Under the pieces are notes generated by a model that ran no database searches, was not told where the DNA came from, and saw only the letters and a program-made list of their open reading frames with translations. Position numbers and translations under genes: made by a program. A stretch of DNA of 64,000 nt from SHLQ01 sp964451305 (GTDB lineage Bacteria > Actinomycetota > Acidimicrobiia > Acidimicrobiales > SHLQ01). Positions 18,156-27,693 of this stretch are shown one piece after another. The stretch's first letter is position 1. Every line of letters begins with the position of its first letter. The stretch spans positions 62,001 through 126,000 of the forward strand of contig CAYVHV010000001.1 of assembly GCA_964451305.1 (NCBI GenBank), in the 5' to 3' direction.

Positions 18156-18914
18156 ATGACGAATACCGTAGCTCTGCAACAACTACTGCGTGATGTCACC
18201 GATGTTGCGATCTCCGCTCTGGCCAATTCTGATGATCGGCGGTCGGCCGGTGATCGTGAAGGCCAGTACCGCCTCGATCTACTCGTCGACGGGCCCCTCG
18301 TGCAGACGCTGTTGGACAACGGGCTCGGCGTGCTGTCCGAAGAAGCCGGCCTGATCGAGCCACAACGCTCACTGCTCGCCGTGGTCGATCCGGTCGATGG
18401 GTCGACGAACGCATCCCGAGGCGTGTCATGGTTCGCGACCAGCATCTGCGTGTTCGACGATGACGGTCCGCTGGTGGCGTTGGTGGAGAACCACACGACG
18501 CGAGAACGGTTCGAAGCCGTTCGCGGTGGAGGGGCGACCCGAAACGGCGAACCCATGGGGCCCGTCACACCGGCGCCTGCGGACGAAAGGATCATCCTGA
18601 CCAACGGCATGCCGTCGGCTGAACGAGCGTGGGCACAGTTCCGAGTGCTCGGCGCATCGGCGCTCGACATCAACTACGTGGCAGCTGGCGTCGTCGACGG
18701 TTACATCGACTTCGACACCGAGGCCCATGGCGTCTGGGACTATGCCGGGGCGCTGCTGGTGTGCCAAGAAGTCGGCGTGCCGATCGTCGACGCCTTTGGG
18801 CGAGACCTCGTCCACCGCGACATCGACGAACGGCGAACACCGGTCGTCGCCCACGACGTGGACACACTCGAAACGTTCGTGCGCCTCCGCAGATCGGTCG
18901 AGCCGGGGGAGTAA
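18156..18914 (+). CDS. inositol monophosphatase family phosphatase
   Basis: 252 aa Mg-dependent sugar/inositol phosphatase fold. Metal-site motifs are present: 'SEEAG' around residue 65, 'VDPVDGSTN' (DPxDGTxN variant) and, at the C-terminal side, 'WDYAGALLVCQEVG' (WDxxAG). ATG 18156 has GGAG at 18147-18150. Candidate substrates are inositol phosphates, histidinol phosphate or PAP; the sequence does not decide. A second family member lies at 54399-55178. Confidence 0.9.
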   Translation: MTNTVALQQLLRDVTDVAISALANSDDRRSAGDREGQYRLDLLVDGPLVQTLLDNGLGVLSEEAGLIEPQRSLLAVVDPVDGSTNASRGVSWFATSICVFDDDGPLVALVENHTTRERFEAVRGGGATRNGEPMGPVTPAPADERIILTNGMPSAERAWAQFRVLGASALDINYVAAGVVDGYIDFDTEAHGVWDYAGALLVCQEVGVPIVDAFGRDLVHRDIDERRTPVVAHDVDTLETFVRLRRSVEPGE

Positions 18915-18982
18915 CCCCCCCCAAGAGCGATTGAGGGCAAGTCCCTAGGTCCACGACCCGTTCGGGTTTTTACCATTTCCAT

Positions 18983-20992
18983 ATGGAAGACACCGCGAAC
19001 ACCATTGCCGCCCTCGAACGAGTCCTGCTCACTGTCGAAGCCGAACTCACCGCCCTTCACTCCGGTCAACGGGTTGACAACGCACAGCTCGACGAACGAC
19101 TTCGTACTCAGCTGTCGGCACCCAACGCTTCTGTGGCCACGCCGCCACCTCCAGCAACGCCGCCACTTGCAACGCTGCCGCTACCTCCCTCGTCTCCGGC
19201 GTCTCCTGCATCCCCTCCGTTCGCTCCCACGTCGGCGTCTTCATCTCTGCCGTTCCCTTCGATGGCGTCGACTCCTCCGCCCCCTTCGATCCCTTCGAGT
19301 CCTTCTTCTGGTGTCCCTCAGATACCCCAGATGGGTGCGCCAAGTGCGCCAACGCCGCCACCAGGTGGCGGAGCGCCGGGTGCATCGGTGACTCCGCCTC
19401 CCGGACCGCGCTCACGCTCGAACCCGATCAACCTCGAACCTATATTTCGCTTCGGTGGTATCTCGCTCGTCGTTCTCGCTGCCGTGTTCTTCGTGTCGAC
19501 AGCAATTAGCCGTGGATGGATCGGCCCGACCGCGCAGCTGTCGATCGCCACGCTCACATCGCTCGCTATGATCGCCCAGAGCTTTCGATTCTCCGAGGCT
19601 CGTCGACCGTGGCGCATCACGATGGCGATCGGCGGTAGCGCCGCGCTCTTCGTATCCGGAGTCATCGGCCACTTCGGCCTCGACGTCATCGGCCTGGACG
19701 CCACGATGGCATGGTTGGGCCTGACCGTCATTGGCTTCGTCGGCCTCGGCCGTGCACATGACGCCGAGTCCATCGCTGCGTCAGGAGCATTCGCCGCCGT
19801 GCTCGGGATACTGCTGTTCATCACGACGGGTCTCGCGACCGGGCCCGTTCTCCTCGGGCTCGGAACGGTCTGGGCGATCACCGTGCTCATCGCAACCTGG
19901 GAACAACGTTGGTTCGTCGCTCGAGCACTGGGCGCCTCGGCTGCCAGCTTCATCATCCTGCTCGGCGTGATCATCGATCCCGTCACGACCACGACCGACG
20001 TTGGTGCGATCCTCGGCATTGCATCGATCATTTTCCTCGCCGCATCACAGCTCACCGAATACACGAGCAGCTTCGCAAGCAGCTCGATTAACGGGGACAC
20101 CGCGAGCGACGTTCCGATGTTCGCCCAGTTCGAGGCTCGAATCGCAGCGACCGTCACACCGTGGGCTGCGACGATCATGGCAATCCTCATCGCCGGCAGC
20201 ACCGATGTCTTCGCCGCACCGGCCGAGATTGGATGGTTCACGGTCGTGTTCGGCCTTGGCGTTACCTCCCTCGCAACCGCTCTCGCATCTCGCATCCACC
20301 CAACGATGACCATGCTTCACCAACTCGCCGGACTCGGCACAGCGACGGCTGGCTTTCTCGCCGTGCTCGACGGACCGGTGCTCATCGCCGTCCTTCTCAG
20401 CCAAGCGGTCATCACCGGAGCCCTCGCCCTCCGCAATAAAGCACCCGAGATGGTGTTTGGAGCCTCGCTCCTGGCGAGTGTCCCAGCCCTGTGGACGCTC
20501 TGGAAGCTCTCCGCTGCAATCGGCGGCATTGCACTCGATGGGGGAGAACTGATCGTCACCGCGCTCGTCGTCGCTGCCGTGAGCGCAGGTACGTTCCTCC
20601 TCAAGAATCGTCCGGGCACCGAGCACGCTTGGATGTTCAGCTGGGGCCTCTACCTGTTCTGGATCGCCGCTGCGCTCCAAGAATTGCCACAACCACAGAT
20701 GGCGATCAGCCTTGCGTGGGCAGCCTCGGCGGTTCTGCTCATCGTTACCCGCCGCACCGTATGGGGAGCCGACGCTGCGGACCGCTTCCGCTCGGTGCTC
20801 AACGTCGCCCTCACAACGTTGCTCATCACGGGCGCAAAGCTCGTCTTCGTCGACCTCGTCGCCGTCGACGTGCTCTGGCGAGCAGGCCTGTTCCTGCTCA
20901 TCGGCGGCACGTTCCTGCGGCTCGCATTCGTCCTGCCAGCCATGCTCGATACAAGCAGTGAACAGGAGCAGGCGGAGAACGTCGGTGTGTGA
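18983..20992 (+). CDS. large multi-pass membrane protein with Pro-rich N-terminal linker
   Basis: 669 aa. Residues 1-45 are helical, likely a short coiled coil. Residues 50-140 are a Pro/Ser-rich disordered stretch. From about residue 155 to the end there are some 14-18 hydrophobic segments with short loops. The layout (coiled coil, disordered linker, many helices without charged motifs) resembles DUF2339-type integral membrane proteins, but I cannot confirm that. TACCAT at 18971-18976 precedes the ATG by six bases, so leaderless. Function unknown. Confidence 0.75.
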   Translation: MEDTANTIAALERVLLTVEAELTALHSGQRVDNAQLDERLRTQLSAPNASVATPPPPATPPLATLPLPPSSPASPASPPFAPTSASSSLPFPSMASTPPPPSIPSSPSSGVPQIPQMGAPSAPTPPPGGGAPGASVTPPPGPRSRSNPINLEPIFRFGGISLVVLAAVFFVSTAISRGWIGPTAQLSIATLTSLAMIAQSFRFSEARRPWRITMAIGGSAALFVSGVIGHFGLDVIGLDATMAWLGLTVIGFVGLGRAHDAESIAASGAFAAVLGILLFITTGLATGPVLLGLGTVWAITVLIATWEQRWFVARALGASAASFIILLGVIIDPVTTTTDVGAILGIASIIFLAASQLTEYTSSFASSSINGDTASDVPMFAQFEARIAATVTPWAATIMAILIAGSTDVFAAPAEIGWFTVVFGLGVTSLATALASRIHPTMTMLHQLAGLGTATAGFLAVLDGPVLIAVLLSQAVITGALALRNKAPEMVFGASLLASVPALWTLWKLSAAIGGIALDGGELIVTALVVAAVSAGTFLLKNRPGTEHAWMFSWGLYLFWIAAALQELPQPQMAISLAWAASAVLLIVTRRTVWGADAADRFRSVLNVALTTLLITGAKLVFVDLVAVDVLWRAGLFLLIGGTFLRLAFVLPAMLDTSSEQEQAENVGV

Positions 20993-21063
20993 CCTATACG
21001 ACAACCGTTTATGCCACAGGGGAAGCCGCCGATACTTACCATTGATCGTGCGTTTCAAATTTG

Positions 21064-21081
21064 ACGGTTCTGGTTAACCGT
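21064..21081. promoter_or_regulatory. inverted repeat upstream of sulP
   Basis: ACGGTT-CTGGTT-AACCGT, 6-bp arms, 54 bp before the sulP start; a 10-bp palindrome TCAAATTTGA lies just upstream (about 21054-21063). Either could be an operator for the transporter gene. No proof. Confidence 0.3.
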
Positions 21082-21134
21082 TGAGCCGGGGGTCAAGGTT
21101 TCTTCTGGTGAAGTGAAACACCCGAAAGGCCCCC

Positions 21135-22652
21135 GTGACCGACATCAAGAATGCTCCAGACGCGCCTGCCGCTGCGACGAGCCGTCTCGCATCGTGGACA
21201 ACCAACCCCAAGGCCGATCTACTCTCCGGCCTCGTCGTTGCACTCGCACTGATCCCAGAGGCCATCAGCTTCTCGATCATCGCCGGCGTCGACCCACGGG
21301 TCGGACTCTACGCATCCTTTAGCATCGCTATCGTTATCGCCTTCGCTGGTGGACGTTCCGGCATGATCTCCGCCGCCACCGGCGCTATGGCGCTCGTCGT
21401 CGTCGACCTCGTTGCCGACCACGGCGTCGGTCACCTCTTCGCAGCCACGATCCTCGCAGGTATCTTCCAAGTGGTCTTCGGTGCCCTCGGCGTTGGCGAA
21501 CTCATGCGATTCGTACCCCGATCGGTGATGGTCGGCTTCGTCAACGCACTCGCCATCCTCATCTTCCTGGCACAAATCCCGCAGATCATCCTCGAAGACG
21601 GAGACACCAGCCAGCTGCCACTCAACCTGATCTTCATCGCCGCAGGACTCGGAATCATCTACGGCCTGCCAATGATCACCAAGGCAATCCCATCGCCACT
21701 CGTCGCCATCGTCGTGCTGGCCGGAATCGCCATGAGCCTCGGACTCAGCCTCCCAACGGTCGGAGACATGGGTGAACTGCCCTCAGCGCTTCCGTGGGTT
21801 GCACTTCCAGAAGTACCAATGACCTTCGAAACGCTTCGAATCATCACGCCATTTGCGCTCACACTTGCGTTTGTTGGCCTCCTCGAATCGCTGCTCACCG
21901 CATCGCTCCTCGATGACCTCACCGACACCGACTCGGACAAAAACTCCGAAGCTCGCGGCCAAGGCATTGCCAACATCGCCACCGGCTTCCTCGGCGGCAT
22001 GGCCGGCTGCGCAATGATTGGCCAGTCCATGATCAACTACCGCACCGGTGGACGAGGACGACTCTCCACCCTGGCATCGGGCATCTTCCTTCTCATCCTC
22101 ATCATCGTCCTCGGAGACTGGGTTGCACGCATTCCAACCGCCGCACTCGTCGCCGTCATGATCATGGTCTCGGTCGGAACCTTCGACTGGCGCAGCATTT
22201 CGCTCCCAACGCTCAAGTCGACCCCACGACCAGAAACTCTCGTCATGGCCGCAACCGTCGCAACGACCGTGCTGACCCACAACCTCGCATATGGCGTGGG
22301 TGTCGGCGTTGTCTTGTCCGCCGTTGCCTTTGCACGCCACGTCTCCGACGTCGTAAAGGTCACCAGTGTCCTCGATCCCGACAACACCGAACGGCTCTAT
22401 GCGGTTCACGGCGAACTTTTCTTTGCCTCGACCAACCGCCTCGTGCACGAGTTCGACTACGAAAATGTTACGGTCGACCGCGTCGAGATCGACCTCTCGA
22501 ACGCTCGAATCTGGGATACCTCAGCAGTGGCGGCCCTCGATGCAGTGGTCGCAAAGTTCAAAGAGCGAGGAGTTGACGCTGAGCTCGTCGGCCTCAATCC
22601 ACACGCAGCCCGACTGCACAAGAGCACCTCGGGCAACCTCAACGCCCACTAG
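21135..22652 (+). CDS. SulP family anion transporter with STAS domain
   Basis: 505 aa. The N-terminal ~390 residues contain the SulP membrane domain, including 'LVVALALIPEAISFSIIAGVDPRVGLYASF' and the later 'ITPFALTLAFVGLLESLLTASLLDD'. The C-terminus (from about 410) is a STAS domain with 'DRVEIDLSNARIWDTSAVAALD'. It would move sulfate, bicarbonate or other small anions across the membrane. GTG 21135 has AAAGG about 8 nt upstream. Substrate cannot be fixed; no sulfur-assimilation genes lie nearby. The gene ends near a strong hairpin terminator shared with the convergent gene. Confidence 0.93.
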   Translation: MTDIKNAPDAPAAATSRLASWTTNPKADLLSGLVVALALIPEAISFSIIAGVDPRVGLYASFSIAIVIAFAGGRSGMISAATGAMALVVVDLVADHGVGHLFAATILAGIFQVVFGALGVGELMRFVPRSVMVGFVNALAILIFLAQIPQIILEDGDTSQLPLNLIFIAAGLGIIYGLPMITKAIPSPLVAIVVLAGIAMSLGLSLPTVGDMGELPSALPWVALPEVPMTFETLRIITPFALTLAFVGLLESLLTASLLDDLTDTDSDKNSEARGQGIANIATGFLGGMAGCAMIGQSMINYRTGGRGRLSTLASGIFLLILIIVLGDWVARIPTAALVAVMIMVSVGTFDWRSISLPTLKSTPRPETLVMAATVATTVLTHNLAYGVGVGVVLSAVAFARHVSDVVKVTSVLDPDNTERLYAVHGELFFASTNRLVHEFDYENVTVDRVEIDLSNARIWDTSAVAALDAVVAKFKERGVDAELVGLNPHAARLHKSTSGNLNAH

Positions 22653-22788
22653 CACCGACCGAGTGTCAGCTTGTCGGGAGGCACTCGTCAATCGAGCCAG
22701 TACCGAGGCAAGGCATAACCGAGCCAGGATCAAGGGCAGTGCTGCTCGAGCCAGAGCGCCTGCTGCAGGGCTTGGCCTGAAAACGTGC

Positions 22789-22822
22789 GCACCCGCCTCT
22801 CCGTTTCCGGAGAGGCGGGTGC
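22789..22822. terminator. 14-bp hairpin terminator between convergent genes
   Basis: GCACCCGCCTCTCC pairs perfectly with GGAGAGGCGGGTGC around a 6-nt loop. It lies between sulP and the LAATG-protein gene. No long U-run follows, so it may rely on stem strength alone. Confidence 0.75.
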
Positions 22823-22882
22823 TCGTACGTTTGGTTCGGTAACTCTGTCTCGGTTCGGCAGAACCAGGACCGGGTGGCCGCT

Positions 22883-23755
22883 CTAGTAGGTGAGTTCCTC
22901 TGGGTCGGTGCCCTGAACCTTCATTGCGATACCGAAGAGGATGACGCCGAAGGCAATAATGCCGAACGCAATCTCGTTGGCGCCGGTCGCTGCCAGCTCA
23001 GCGCCAGCAACTCCCTCTGCGGCCGCAGTCTCAGCCTCTGGGTCGATGCTTCGCTCGATGAGCTCAGCAAGAGACAGCTCGGTGTCGTCTTCGTCTTCAT
23101 CGCCAGCTTCATCTTCGTCAGCGTCGTCATCGTCATCGGTCGCCGTTGCGGTTGTTCCCGCAGTGGATTCGGTGAACTCTGCGCAGAGCGAAGCAACGAC
23201 GAGAGAGTCGGTGTTGTTGGCTTCGCCAAAGTGAATGACGTTCGCAGCGTCGGCGCCATCGGGCAGTTCGTACTCGCCGAGGTTCGTTTCGACCCACGCA
23301 GCGTTGACGTTGTCGGCAACATCTGGAGTGAACTCGGTCGTCACGACGACATCACCGTCGAGAAGGAACTCGATAGCGACACGCTCGTTGTCCTGAGCTG
23401 GCCATCCACTACGACCCGTGTGAGCGTCGTAGGTGATGATCTCGGTGATCTCGATGACACCGGCACCGAGCTCTTCGAAGTCTTCGATCTCAAAGGACTC
23501 GACAAGGCCAGGGCCAACGCCGAGACGCTCTCCATCGATCGGCACGGCAACACTTGTGAAGGAAACCTGTGGGATGAGCGTTAGAGCGTCGGCGCTGCAG
23601 TTCGGTGCAGGCGGCGCAACGAGATCATCGCTCGATCCCGACCCCAATGGGGTAACCGTTTGTGCTCCCACTGGCCCCGCAAGCAGCGTGAGCCCGAGCA
23701 GCGCCACGGCGCTTGCCGCCACAGTCTTTCTCCCGGTGCTCTTGGTGAACCGCAT
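22883..23755 (-). CDS. secreted surface protein with LAATG sorting-like tail
   Basis: 290 aa. A signal peptide (MRFTKSTGRKTVAAS then hydrophobic, cleavage near 'VGAQT', residue 32) is followed by a beta-rich domain with two cysteines. A very acidic stretch (about residues 195-235, dominated by Asp and Glu) comes next, then 'LAATGANE', a hydrophobic helix and a short tail. LAxTG is the motif used by class E sortases of high-G+C actinobacteria, so covalent wall anchoring is plausible; the tail is less basic than usual. AGAGG lies upstream of the ATG at 23755. The ligand of the acidic region (perhaps Ca) is unknown. Confidence 0.72.
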   Translation of the reverse strand: MRFTKSTGRKTVAASAVALLGLTLLAGPVGAQTVTPLGSGSSDDLVAPPAPNCSADALTLIPQVSFTSVAVPIDGERLGVGPGLVESFEIEDFEELGAGVIEITEIITYDAHTGRSGWPAQDNERVAIEFLLDGDVVVTTEFTPDVADNVNAAWVETNLGEYELPDGADAANVIHFGEANNTDSLVVASLCAEFTESTAGTTATATDDDDDADEDEAGDEDEDDTELSLAELIERSIDPEAETAAAEGVAGAELAATGANEIAFGIIAFGVILFGIAMKVQGTDPEELTY

Positions 23756-23916
23756 GGTGTCTTGCCTCTTTCGTATCGCCCTGGACATATCCAAAGTAGT
23801 AGCACTGCTTGTGGCGCCACCCAAAACGTATAGCCGCCCTGAGTGGTATTTGATCCATCCGGCCTATTAAGGCTTGGTGAGAATTTGGACGGACGCTACG
23901 CCACCGTTTTCAGCAT

Positions 23917-24711
23917 TTACGCGCTCAATTGCGACGGTTCTCGGGCCGCACCACGGCCTCGAGGTACATCGATTGCCGGAGATGGGCTCGAACCGGTTGG
24001 ATCGTCAACGTCGTAATCGCCCGCATAGGTATTGATGTATCGCTGCCCTGACAACTGGGCGATCTCGAACATGACAGCATCGGCGAACACGCGAATGGTT
24101 CGCGGATCGGCCGGATCGCCGTGATCCTCAATGAACATCGGTGCACCAAAGGAGATCGAGACCGGCAGACCCGGCTTCATGACAAACTGATCGGGCGGCT
24201 GAACCGCCAGCGTTCCCCGATGGCCGACCGGGATGATCGGGGCACCGGTTCTCAAGCTGAGGCGGGCAGCGCCGGTGCGGGCCTTGTGCAAGTGTCCGCT
24301 TCGCGAGCGTGTTCCCTCTGGGTACATCATGAACAGGCGTCCGCCCTCAAGGACTTGAGCCGCAGCGTCGAGCGCGACTTGGCTCGCGGAACCCCCAGCG
24401 CGGTCGATCGGGATCATCCCCATTGCCGGGAAGAAGTGCCGGGTCTTCCAATCGTCGAGGTATTCGGCCTTGCCGATCGCCCACATACGTCGGGGTAGGG
24501 CATAGGGGATAAAGACCGAGTCAGAAAAGGAGAGGTGATTTGGGGCGAGCAGTGCACCACCGCGCTTGGGGATGTGCTCGGTTCCGGTGATCGTCACGTC
24601 CCACAGGCGGCTGATGATCGGGCGTATGAGCTTGTGGACGTATCGATTCATCGAATCGGAACCCGGGAGGTCGGGCGCTGGTTCGAACGTGAACTCGGGA
24701 GGATTGCTCAT
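23917..24711 (-). CDS. 1-acyl-glycerol-3-phosphate acyltransferase family (PlsC-like)
   Basis: 264 aa. The catalytic NHxxxxD motif is 'NHLSFSD' (His59, Asp64). The phosphate-binding motif is 'YPEGTRS' at 130-136 and 'GAPIIPVGHRG' follows. It transfers acyl groups to lysophospholipid or a related acceptor at the membrane. The start overlaps the stop of the upstream acyl-CoA ligase (ATGA), so the ligase may supply its activated acyl chain. The C-terminal ~40 residues are low-complexity. Confidence 0.93.
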   Translation of the reverse strand: MSNPPEFTFEPAPDLPGSDSMNRYVHKLIRPIISRLWDVTITGTEHIPKRGGALLAPNHLSFSDSVFIPYALPRRMWAIGKAEYLDDWKTRHFFPAMGMIPIDRAGGSASQVALDAAAQVLEGGRLFMMYPEGTRSRSGHLHKARTGAARLSLRTGAPIIPVGHRGTLAVQPPDQFVMKPGLPVSISFGAPMFIEDHGDPADPRTIRVFADAVMFEIAQLSGQRYINTYAGDYDVDDPTGSSPSPAIDVPRGRGAAREPSQLSA

Positions 24712-26153
24712 GATCGAAGCTCTCGACGGATTGGCTTACCGGTCGGGCCGATCGGTAGCTCTGAGACGACATGGACCGTCGTCGGGCATTTGTAGCGAGT
24801 GAGCTGTACTTTCGAGAACGCGATCAGGTCGTCTGGGTCGACGGTTCCGGTCACATAGGCAACGACAGTCTCATCGGTGAACTCGTGTGGTTCGCCCACC
24901 ACGATCGCTCCCGAGACCTCCGGGTGTGTCATCAGGATTTTCTCGACCTCTGCGGGGTACACGTTGAACCCGGACACGATCACGATGTCTTTGCTCCGGT
25001 CGACGATAAAGAGGTAGCCGTCGTCATCGACGACCCCGACGTCGCCAGTCCAGAACCAGCCGCTCGCCGTCAGTGATTGGTCGGTTTGGTCGACCGAGTC
25101 GTAGTAGCCCGCAAAGATGTTCGGCCCTCGCACCACGATCTCGCCAGAATCGCCTGGCTCTACCGGCGTGCCGTCTTCTTCGACGAGAAGTACCTCGATG
25201 TCACCGATGGGCTTGCCGACCGAACCCGGCCGGATTGGGCACCCTCGATTGTTCGCCACGGTGGCAGCTGTTTCGGTCAGGCCGTAGCCCTGCTCGATGA
25301 TTACACCATGGCGCTCGGCCATCGCGTCATAGATCGCGCTGTTGAGCGCCGCCGCTCCAGATACTGCGATTCGCACGGTGTCGAACGCTCCGGCGGGCAG
25401 ATCGAGCATGCTCCAGCGTCGCCACATCGGCGGCGCGCCAGCGAGCACGGTGATGTTGTGGGTGCGAATGAGGTCGACGCTCGCGTCGACATCGAACTGG
25501 CGTTGAAGAATGCATAGCGCACCGGCGCGCAGCCCGGACAAGAGAACAGCGTTGAGCCCGAAGATGTGAGCGAATGGAAGGCTTGCGAGCACCACATCGC
25601 TTTGAACGAGTCCATCGTTTTCTTCACCGAGGAGCGCGTCCTGGGCCCAGTCGAGGTTGCGGTGAGACAACATCGCTACCTTGGCGTCGCCGGATACGCC
25701 ACTCGTCAGCATCATCACGGCAATGTCATCGTCGGCCCGGTCGGTAATCGGGGGAGCGCCGTCGGAGTTGGTCAGGTCGATAGCTGTTATGTCGACGAAC
25801 GGCATCGTGAACATCGACTGGTGATCCAGCAGCCATCGCGCGTCGGCACCGATCAGCACGACCGCCGGATCGACCGTCGCGATCTTTCGCTGCAACTCTG
25901 GTAGCGGATTGCTATGTTTCATCGGCACCGCGCGGGCGCCAAGACCGACAGCACCGAGAAGCGCTGAGACGAAGAGCGGTTCATTGCCCGATGCGATAGC
26001 GACCCGGTCATCGGGACTGATGCCGATCGCGTGCAGCATCCCTCGGATTGCGGCGGCCTCGGTCTGGATTTGGCCGTAGGTGATGGTGGTTGCTGCATCG
26101 ACCAACGCTGCTCGGTTCGGGTCATGTGGCTCGATGATCGATGCAATGTTCAA
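24708..26153 (-). CDS. AMP-forming acyl-CoA ligase / acyl-activating enzyme
   Basis: 481 aa ANL-superfamily enzyme activating a carboxylic acid through an acyl-adenylate. The P-loop-like motif is 'MLTSGVSGDAKVAMLSHRN' (an unusual variant of TSGTTGxPKG). Other motifs are 'GYGLTETAATV', 'TGDVGVVDDDGYLFI', 'DRSKDIVIVSGFNVYPAEVE' and the C-terminal catalytic Lys in 'PTGKPIRREL'. TTG 26153 with GGAG about 8 nt upstream is the best start. It is coupled to the PlsC-like gene. Likely substrates are fatty acids. Confidence 0.9.
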   Translation of the reverse strand: MNIASIIEPHDPNRAALVDAATTITYGQIQTEAAAIRGMLHAIGISPDDRVAIASGNEPLFVSALLGAVGLGARAVPMKHSNPLPELQRKIATVDPAVVLIGADARWLLDHQSMFTMPFVDITAIDLTNSDGAPPITDRADDDIAVMMLTSGVSGDAKVAMLSHRNLDWAQDALLGEENDGLVQSDVVLASLPFAHIFGLNAVLLSGLRAGALCILQRQFDVDASVDLIRTHNITVLAGAPPMWRRWSMLDLPAGAFDTVRIAVSGAAALNSAIYDAMAERHGVIIEQGYGLTETAATVANNRGCPIRPGSVGKPIGDIEVLLVEEDGTPVEPGDSGEIVVRGPNIFAGYYDSVDQTDQSLTASGWFWTGDVGVVDDDGYLFIVDRSKDIVIVSGFNVYPAEVEKILMTHPEVSGAIVVGEPHEFTDETVVAYVTGTVDPDDLIAFSKVQLTRYKCPTTVHVVSELPIGPTGKPIRRELRS

Positions 26154-26269
26154 CGCAGTGACTCCAACGACGTCGGGGTGTCAAGCATCGCACGTTGACG
26201 CTGCGCTGCCCAATGGAGCGACAGCCGGGAATACGCGAGCCGATGATGCGTTGGTTCGGGTACAACAAC

Positions 26270-26307
26270 AGAGGGTCCGGTGCTTTGCTCCTTGCGCCGG
26301 GCTCTCT
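26270..26307 (-). terminator. imperfect hairpin with U-rich flanks
   Basis: Two 14-nt arms (26270-26283 and 26294-26307) pair with three G-U wobbles. It lies 35 bp past the stop of the minus-strand gene at 26342, so it probably ends that transcript (tail GTTGTTGT). On the plus strand it is followed by a longer T-rich run, where no gene precedes it. Confidence 0.5.
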
Positions 26308-26341
26308 GTTCTGTTTTGTTCTGTTTTCGGCCCCGGTTGGC

Positions 26342-26833
26342 TCAGTCGTCGAGGCGCTCGCGCAGGAGCTGTCCCTTGCTCAAGAACAGTGCTTTGCCTT
26401 CGCCGAGGAGGTCGAGCCGGCCGACGAGGAAGACCAATGCGGCAATGCCGATGATCTCCATACCGATCAGTACAACCGCAGATCGTTGAAACTCAGGGAC
26501 TTGCGATCCACCCAGCACGTCGGAGAACCCAAGGAACGGCCACCAGAACGCCTCTGCACCCGTCCACGATCCATCGAGTATCAAATGCATAAAAAGCCCG
26601 ATGGGAAGGCCGAGCCACTGACGGCGCACGAGACGGCGGTTTTGGGTGAGCAACATCACGACGGCGAGCACCGTGACGGGGGCGATCAGCGTGTGGAGCA
26701 CCCACGGGCCGCCGAGAGGCCCTTCGATCACGGGTAGAACAGCTCCGGCCATAACCATTCGATAGTCGAGTGCTGGGGAGGAAAAGACGATTAGTACCGC
26801 GGCAAACGACAGCCCAGCAAACCAAAAGAACAT
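26342..26833 (-). CDS. four-to-five-helix membrane protein
   Basis: 163 aa with hydrophobic segments around residues 3-16, 25-38, 45-62, 75-85 and 120-140. 'GAVLPVIEG', 'HTLIAPVTVL' and 'HLILDG' are spaced like the conserved Asp/His positions of YdjM/DUF457-type membrane proteins (predicted membrane metal-dependent hydrolases), but the match is partial. TAGCGT (26846-26841) lies 7 nt upstream of the ATG, indicating a leaderless mRNA. A hairpin follows the gene. Confidence 0.65.
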   Translation of the reverse strand: MFFWFAGLSFAAVLIVFSSPALDYRMVMAGAVLPVIEGPLGGPWVLHTLIAPVTVLAVVMLLTQNRRLVRRQWLGLPIGLFMHLILDGSWTGAEAFWWPFLGFSDVLGGSQVPEFQRSAVVLIGMEIIGIAALVFLVGRLDLLGEGKALFLSKGQLLRERLDD

Positions 26834-26875
26834 GTACTCGACGCTACTTGGAACAGGCCGTTCCGAGGGCGCGGT

Positions 26876-27595
26876 CTAGCTCGTCTTGCCGACCAGGCGG
26901 CCACAATCAGCGCAAGGTTCGAGCGTGCCGACAGGGAGGTGCTTCCACCGATCGAGCTCGACCGCTGACATCGCCACTGGGCAGCCGCCGTTATGGGCTG
27001 GGTCGAACTCGATAACCGCGTCAGGGCCGTAGGTGATCCGCATTTTTCGATAGAGCTCGAGCTGCTCTGGAGCGACCTTTTCGATCGCTGCGGCGCGGTC
27101 GGACTCGGCGGTAGCGATCTCTGCGTCGAGCGCCCCAGCGGCCTCATCGAGCGCTCCCTGTTGCTCGGTTTGGGCAGCTTCGAGCTGCCCGCGAGCGGCT
27201 TCAGCGTTGACGAGCTGCTCGTCGAGGGGCTCGATCTCGAGGAGCACCTCGATCGACTGGTCCTCAAAATCGGATTGACGAGCTCGAAGACTCGTGATCT
27301 CCTCGCCGAGGGCGCTCGCTTCCTTCGGACTCGTCACCGACCCGTCGTAGAGCTTTGCGTCTAAGCCATCGGCCTTGGCTTCGACATCGCTCGCGTCGGT
27401 CTCAAGGCTGCGCTGCTTGGTCCGAAGTTCGTCGCGCTGCTGCTCGGTGGTGGCGCGGGCGCGATCGAGGCGGGCCATCTCGTCTGCAATCTCGGCGAGC
27501 TTTTGGCGCTCGGGAAGGTTCTCGTGCTGAAAGCGCAGCTGATCGAGCGTGTTGTCGAGCCGCTGGACTGTCAAAAGCGCTTCAATTTCAGACAT
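26876..27595 (-). CDS. coiled-coil zinc-ribbon protein (DUF164/CT398-like)
   Basis: 239 aa. Residues 5-165 form a long antiparallel coiled coil, rich in Glu, Ala, Leu and Gln. The C-terminus holds a zinc-ribbon-like part with 'GGCPVAM' and 'CADCGRLVGK'. The first CxxC pair of the family is reduced to one Cys here, leaving three cysteines. The family is thought to act as an RNA- or protein-binding adaptor, but the role is not established. ATG 27595 follows a G-rich stretch (GGGGGC) about 5 nt upstream. Confidence 0.85.
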   Translation of the reverse strand: MSEIEALLTVQRLDNTLDQLRFQHENLPERQKLAEIADEMARLDRARATTEQQRDELRTKQRSLETDASDVEAKADGLDAKLYDGSVTSPKEASALGEEITSLRARQSDFEDQSIEVLLEIEPLDEQLVNAEAARGQLEAAQTEQQGALDEAAGALDAEIATAESDRAAAIEKVAPEQLELYRKMRITYGPDAVIEFDPAHNGGCPVAMSAVELDRWKHLPVGTLEPCADCGRLVGKTS

Positions 27596-27693
27596 GTTCG
27601 CCCCCGGAGTTGAGGGCCTCACACTAGTGAAGGAACCGGTGCCCGAGACAATTGTGGTACCCGGTGTTGCGATGTTCGCCTAGGTAGCGGTCG

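Noticed and set aside
26195..26737. Plus-strand open frame through the hairpin at 26270-26307
   Set aside because: It runs antisense to a membrane-protein gene, has no promoter or ribosome site, and the composition is that of a shadow frame.
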